Assembly: GCA_002352225.1 (NCBI GenBank)
Contig: DEIA01000032.1
Coordinates: 17,650-81,649 of the forward strand
DNA: 64,000 nucleotides
Source of the DNA: Flammeovirgaceae bacterium UBA2786
Lineage (GTDB): Bacteria; Bacteroidota; Bacteroidia; Cytophagales; Cyclobacteriaceae
Direction: 5' to 3'
The stretch's first letter is position 1. Each line of letters opens with the position of its first letter. Positions 60,114-64,000 of this stretch are shown in pieces. The notes under the pieces were generated by a model, which did no database searches, had not been told where the DNA came from, and worked only from the letters and a program-made list of their open reading frames with translations. A program made the translations under genes and the position numbers.

Positions 60114-62270
60114 ATGGAAACAATAACAAAAACAAGCAGACGCGATTTTCTTAAACTCGGGCTTACCGCTGGAGGTGGGTTGGTGCTGAGTTTTAACCTT
60201 GTTGATTCTCTGGCTGCTGTTGCGAATGCAGGAAGCGAAACGCGCGCAATCGCAAGTATTGATTTCAATAGTTACCTCGCTATCTCGCCCGATGATGTGA
60301 TTACTATTTTCTCGCCTAACCCCGAGTTAGGGCAGAACATTAAAACTTCCTTTCCCATGGTGGTGGCTGAAGAACTAGACGCTGACTGGAAAAAAGTAAA
60401 AGTGGTACAAGCTGCATTAGATGTTAAAAAGTATGAACGCCAGTTAACCGGAGGCAGTGGAGCAGTTCCCCACTCGTGGGAACGCCTGCGCAAGGCAGGA
60501 GCTACCGCCCGGCAAATGCTGGTAGAAACTGCAGCAAAAAAATGGAATACAAATGCATCGACACTTACTACGAGCAATGGATTTGTAATACATACCGATG
60601 GTCGGAAATTTTCTTACGGATCATTGGCAGCAGAGGCGGGTACACTGCCAGTTCCCACAACCGTAAAACTGAAAGATCGGAAAGATTTTAAGTTGATTGG
60701 TACCGCAGTTGCGAATGTGGACAATAAAGAAATGATTACAGGCCAGCCGTTATATGGCCTTGATTTCTATCGTGAAGGAATGTTGCATGCCATGATTCAA
60801 CGGCCACCTTCTTTTGGTACAAAAATTAAATCAGTAGATGCATCAGCAGCGAAGGCTTTGCCGGGTATTATTGATGTGGTTACGTTTAAAAATAATGTAG
60901 CCATCGTAGGTAAATCGACTTGGGAGATAATGAAGGCCCGTAAAGTGTTGCTGGTGGAATATGAAAAGGAAGGAAACATAGAAAGCACCACTGATCATGA
61001 TAAACTATTCAAAGAATTACTCGATAAGCCCGAGGCAACAATAAGAAGGAAAGATGGTGATGTAGAAACAGCATTTAAAAGTGCTGCTACTATTATCAAG
61101 CGGGAGTACCAATGCCCATTCCTTTCTCATGCACCCATGGAGCCCATGAACTTCTTCGCGCATGTGAGGGCCGATGGTGTAGAATTAGTTGGCCCAACGC
61201 AAACACCCGATCGCGCCCGTATGGCTGTTGCTCAATTGCTGAGTGTTTCACCTGACACGATCACCGTAGAACTCACTCGCCTGGGTGGTGGATTTGGAAG
61301 AAGATTGCAAGCCGACTATGTGGTGGAAGCAGCCGAGCTATCCAGATTGATCAATGCTCCGGTAAAAGTTACCTGGAGCAGAGAAGATGATATGACAGGA
61401 GGAACGTACCGACCTGCAGTGCGCTACCGGTTTGAAGCCGCGCTTGATGCGAAAGGAAATATGATAGGATATAAACTTCGTGGAGCGGGTATCAATGCGG
61501 GCAACTCAACGCGCGAAGATAATTTTCCATCTGGTGCAGTAGACAATCTGTTGATTGAGTCGGTCGAACACCAGTCGCCCATTACTACAGGAGCCTGGCG
61601 TGCCCCGATCACCAACTTCCTCGCTTTCGCGGAGCAAGCATTTTTGGATGAAGTCGCATTAGCTGCCAAGAAAGACCCGGTACAGTTTCGGTTAGCGTTA
61701 TTAGACAAAGCGAAACAAACGCCAACAGGTGCAATTAAATATGATATCGACCGCATGAAAGCGGTAATCAATCTTGCAGCCGATAAAGCGGGTTGGGGTA
61801 AAAAGAAAAATCTGGCCCAGGGGTTTAGTGTGTATTTCTCACACCGCTCGTATGTGGCACAGGTAGCCGAAGTTGAAATGGTAAGTGGCAACCCGGTGTT
61901 GAAGAAAATTTATGCAGCTTCAGATTGTGGTATTGTCATTAACCTGAGCGGTGCGCGACAACAGGTAATGGGAGGTATTGTAGATGGGTTGGGCCATGCG
62001 CTTTACGGACAAATTACTTTTATAGAAGGTGCGGCCGAACAACGTAACTTTAACAGCTATCGGTTAATTCGCTACAACGAAGTACCACAAATAGAGGTGC
62101 ATTTTGTAGATAATGGAATTGATCCAACCGGGCTTGGCGAACCTGCCTTGCCACCTACCGGGGGTGCAGTAGCTAACGCAATCTTTAAAGCAACGGGTAA
62201 ACGATTGTATAACCAGCCATTTACGTTGCAGGAGGAAATGAAAGGAGTGAAGCTGGGGCAGAAGATGTAA
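60114..62270 (+). CDS. iorB: Molybdenum hydroxylase large subunit, IorB type
   Basis: A 718-residue molybdopterin-binding subunit. The N terminus (SRRDFLKLGLTAGGGLVLSF) is a twin-arginine signal, so the heterodimer is exported, the small subunit riding along. Cofactor motifs include LGGGFGRRL near residue 397 and the catalytic Glu in GLGEPALPPTG near 682. The family hydroxylates N-heterocycles or aldehydes and usually hands electrons to a cytochrome. The true substrate cannot be told from sequence. The TonB-dependent receptor gene begins 102 bases later. Confidence 0.92.
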   Translation: METITKTSRRDFLKLGLTAGGGLVLSFNLVDSLAAVANAGSETRAIASIDFNSYLAISPDDVITIFSPNPELGQNIKTSFPMVVAEELDADWKKVKVVQAALDVKKYERQLTGGSGAVPHSWERLRKAGATARQMLVETAAKKWNTNASTLTTSNGFVIHTDGRKFSYGSLAAEAGTLPVPTTVKLKDRKDFKLIGTAVANVDNKEMITGQPLYGLDFYREGMLHAMIQRPPSFGTKIKSVDASAAKALPGIIDVVTFKNNVAIVGKSTWEIMKARKVLLVEYEKEGNIESTTDHDKLFKELLDKPEATIRRKDGDVETAFKSAATIIKREYQCPFLSHAPMEPMNFFAHVRADGVELVGPTQTPDRARMAVAQLLSVSPDTITVELTRLGGGFGRRLQADYVVEAAELSRLINAPVKVTWSREDDMTGGTYRPAVRYRFEAALDAKGNMIGYKLRGAGINAGNSTREDNFPSGAVDNLLIESVEHQSPITTGAWRAPITNFLAFAEQAFLDEVALAAKKDPVQFRLALLDKAKQTPTGAIKYDIDRMKAVINLAADKAGWGKKKNLAQGFSVYFSHRSYVAQVAEVEMVSGNPVLKKIYAASDCGIVINLSGARQQVMGGIVDGLGHALYGQITFIEGAAEQRNFNSYRLIRYNEVPQIEVHFVDNGIDPTGLGEPALPPTGGAVANAIFKATGKRLYNQPFTLQEEMKGVKLGQKM

Positions 62271-62372
62271 GAAATGCATTGTATTTTAAGAGCATTGAAT
62301 TAAAATTATAAGTTGGGTGGTGTGTTAAATAGACCAATGGTTTTACTTTATAGTTAGTACAATCTTAAACCC

Positions 62373-64000
62373 ATGCGCTTCTGCTTGTTGGCCGCATTGC
62401 TGTTTTATATTCAGGCAATTTTTGCTCAATCGCCAACCCAACGTATTACAGGTATGGTGATTGACAGAGCAAGTCAACAACCATTAATTGGCGCTACTGT
62501 CTTTATCAAAGTAGAAGCGGATAATAACAAAATGATCGGTTCAACAACCGATACAGAAGGCCGTTTTTTACTGGAAGGGGTACCTGTTGGCCGATACTTT
62601 ATAAATTGTTCTTACGTAGGGTATCATTCGTGGGTATCTGCCTATCAGGAAGTAACCTCGGGCAGAAAACTGGATATGCGTATTGAGTTGGATGAATCTA
62701 TAACCTTTGGCGATTCCATTGTTGTACGTGCTCCCCATGTGGCCAGCGAAGCCAGTAACGAGTATGGATTGGTAAGTGCGCGCTCATTCACACCCGAAGA
62801 AACTCAACGGTTTGCCGGAAGTATCAATGATCCTGGCCGGATGGCTTTGAGTTTACCGGGTGCACAAATCTCCACTCAGGATAACGAGAACACAATTGTA
62901 GTTCGTGCTAACTCACCGATCGGATTAATCTGGAGGTTAGAAGGTGTTGAGATTCCCAATCCAAATCATTTTGCTGAGGCAGGATCGAGTGGAGGTGGAA
63001 TTAGTGCATTAAGTATTTATGTGCTTGGCGCTTCTGATTTTTTTACGGGGGCCTTTCCGGCAGAATATGGAAACGCCTTATCGGGTATAATGGATTTGAA
63101 GTTCAGAAAGGGAAACCGGGAAGATCGTGAGTTTCGTGTGCAAGCGGGTTTAATCGGACTCGAGTTTGCCTCAGAAGGCCCGCTCTCAAAGTCAAAGAAG
63201 AATGCTTCGTACCTGTTTAACTATCGGTATTCAACGCTGGGTATTCTTAGTCAGATGGGTATTAATGTAGTAAATCCGTTAACCAGCAATACGTTTCAAG
63301 ACCTTTCTTTCAACCTGTACTTTCCATTGAACAAGAAATCGCACCTTACATTTTTTGGCTTTGGTGGAACGAGTGCAGAAAGAAAAAATTATCAGGAAGA
63401 CCAAACGCAATGGGAAAGTTTTAACGAAGTATATACCTACGATTTATGTACAAACCTGGGCGTAACGGGTCTTACCTATACCTATTTAATCGATGATAAA
63501 TCATATTTAACCGGCACGCTGAGTGTTGGAGCAAATGATATTAAGTCAACAGATGATACGATAAGCTATAGCCTTGAGCGTTTTAATATTCGCAACGAAC
63601 GGTATCGCAATGGTCGGGTAAGTACAGCCTGGTCGTACAACACCAGGGTGGGTAAAGGTATGAATCTGAAAACCGGCTTTCAGGCTGCGCAACTGTTTTA
63701 CAATGTGTATCGCAATGATTATGACAATGTAATAGATGATTTACGTGTACAAATGGATGGTAGTGGAAATGCCCTGTTGCTGCAACCCTATGCTGTGATG
63801 CGGGCACAAGTTACTCCCTCAATATTGTTGCAGGGTGGAATTAATACACTCTATTTTAGTTATACCAATGAATTCAAGGTTGAACCCCGACTTGGAGCAC
63901 AATTTCAGTTTCCTTCCGGTTCTATTAATGTAGCCTATGGATTACATAGTCAGATATTACCTTTTCAAACTTACGAAGCGGTTACTACCGATTCGCTTAC
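62373..64000 (+). CDS. TonB-dependent outer-membrane receptor, 3' end outside the window
   Basis: The frame is open from ATG 62373 to the window end (about 542 residues seen of an expected 700-800). A signal peptide (cleavage near AIFAQ) precedes a carboxypeptidase-regulatory-like domain (ITGMVIDRASQQPLIGATVF near residue 26, to about 105). A plug-like region follows, with the box LSGIMDLKFRKGN near 250, and then aromatic beta-barrel strands (YLFNYRYSTLGILSQ). It imports or exports large substrates across the outer membrane with TonB energy. No SusD-like partner is visible in the part seen. Confidence 0.88.
   Translation, partial: MRFCLLAALLFYIQAIFAQSPTQRITGMVIDRASQQPLIGATVFIKVEADNNKMIGSTTDTEGRFLLEGVPVGRYFINCSYVGYHSWVSAYQEVTSGRKLDMRIELDESITFGDSIVVRAPHVASEASNEYGLVSARSFTPEETQRFAGSINDPGRMALSLPGAQISTQDNENTIVVRANSPIGLIWRLEGVEIPNPNHFAEAGSSGGGISALSIYVLGASDFFTGAFPAEYGNALSGIMDLKFRKGNREDREFRVQAGLIGLEFASEGPLSKSKKNASYLFNYRYSTLGILSQMGINVVNPLTSNTFQDLSFNLYFPLNKKSHLTFFGFGGTSAERKNYQEDQTQWESFNEVYTYDLCTNLGVTGLTYTYLIDDKSYLTGTLSVGANDIKSTDDTISYSLERFNIRNERYRNGRVSTAWSYNTRVGKGMNLKTGFQAAQLFYNVYRNDYDNVIDDLRVQMDGSGNALLLQPYAVMRAQVTPSILLQGGINTLYFSYTNEFKVEPRLGAQFQFPSGSINVAYGLHSQILPFQTYEAVTTDSL

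Overview
The window comes from a Bacteroidota chromosome, most likely order Cytophagales or a close relative. The evidence is its gene families (DUF1080, DUF4199, PhoU-tailed PiT, TonB receptor with carboxypeptidase-regulatory plug, many lipoproteins), the scarcity of Shine-Dalgarno sites, and repeated matches to the Bacteroidota -7 promoter element TAnnTTTG. Nothing indicates a phage, plasmid or CRISPR. No rRNA or tRNA gene was recognised.

Layout. 1-11.8 kb: housekeeping and surface genes, namely typA, a TPR protein, guaA, a periplasmic-binding-like protein, a putative outer-membrane barrel, hutI-apt, a LON-domain protein and two paralogous secreted proteins. 11.8-17.9 kb: a fused isobutyryl-CoA mutase (icmF) divergent from a histidine kinase with a STAS-like tail, then two small genes. 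17.9-26.5 kb: an L-rhamnose operon on the minus strand (transporter, aldolase-dehydrogenase fusion, mutarotase, isomerase, kinase, lactate dehydrogenase) divergent from a GntR-type regulator. Together these would take L-rhamnose to dihydroxyacetone phosphate plus lactate, then pyruvate. 26.5-33.7 kb: a minus-strand operon for envelope sugar metabolism (GH3 glycosidase, PQQ/cytochrome c lipoprotein, exported TIM-barrel epimerase-like protein) next to a Nudix-fold regulator. 33.8-35.3 kb: an A+T-rich two-gene insert with a CrtA-like monooxygenase. 35.5-44.6 kb: exported esterase, PHP phosphoesterase, haem protein, two DUF1080 proteins, a SUMF1-fold protein and a serine hydrolase. 44.7-54.5 kb: phosphate transport, small stress or lipid-related proteins, the helicase hrpB and an A+T-rich GIY-YIG nuclease. 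54.5-64 kb: a MITE-like repeat, an exported caspase-like protease, a MobA-type nucleotidyltransferase, a TPR lipoprotein, small DUF proteins, an IorAB-type molybdenum hydroxylase, and a TonB-dependent receptor cut by the window end.

The least ordinary signals are sequence elements rather than a new enzyme system. Palindromic repeats lie in frame inside two essential-looking genes (icmF and hrpB). A 19-bp terminal-inverted-repeat element has a lone half-copy elsewhere. Several -7 boxes lie only 5-6 bases before an ATG, which suggests leaderless transcripts. I found no clear, wholly undescribed multi-gene system. The best candidate is the exported oxidative glycoside-processing neighbourhood at 26.5-44 kb.
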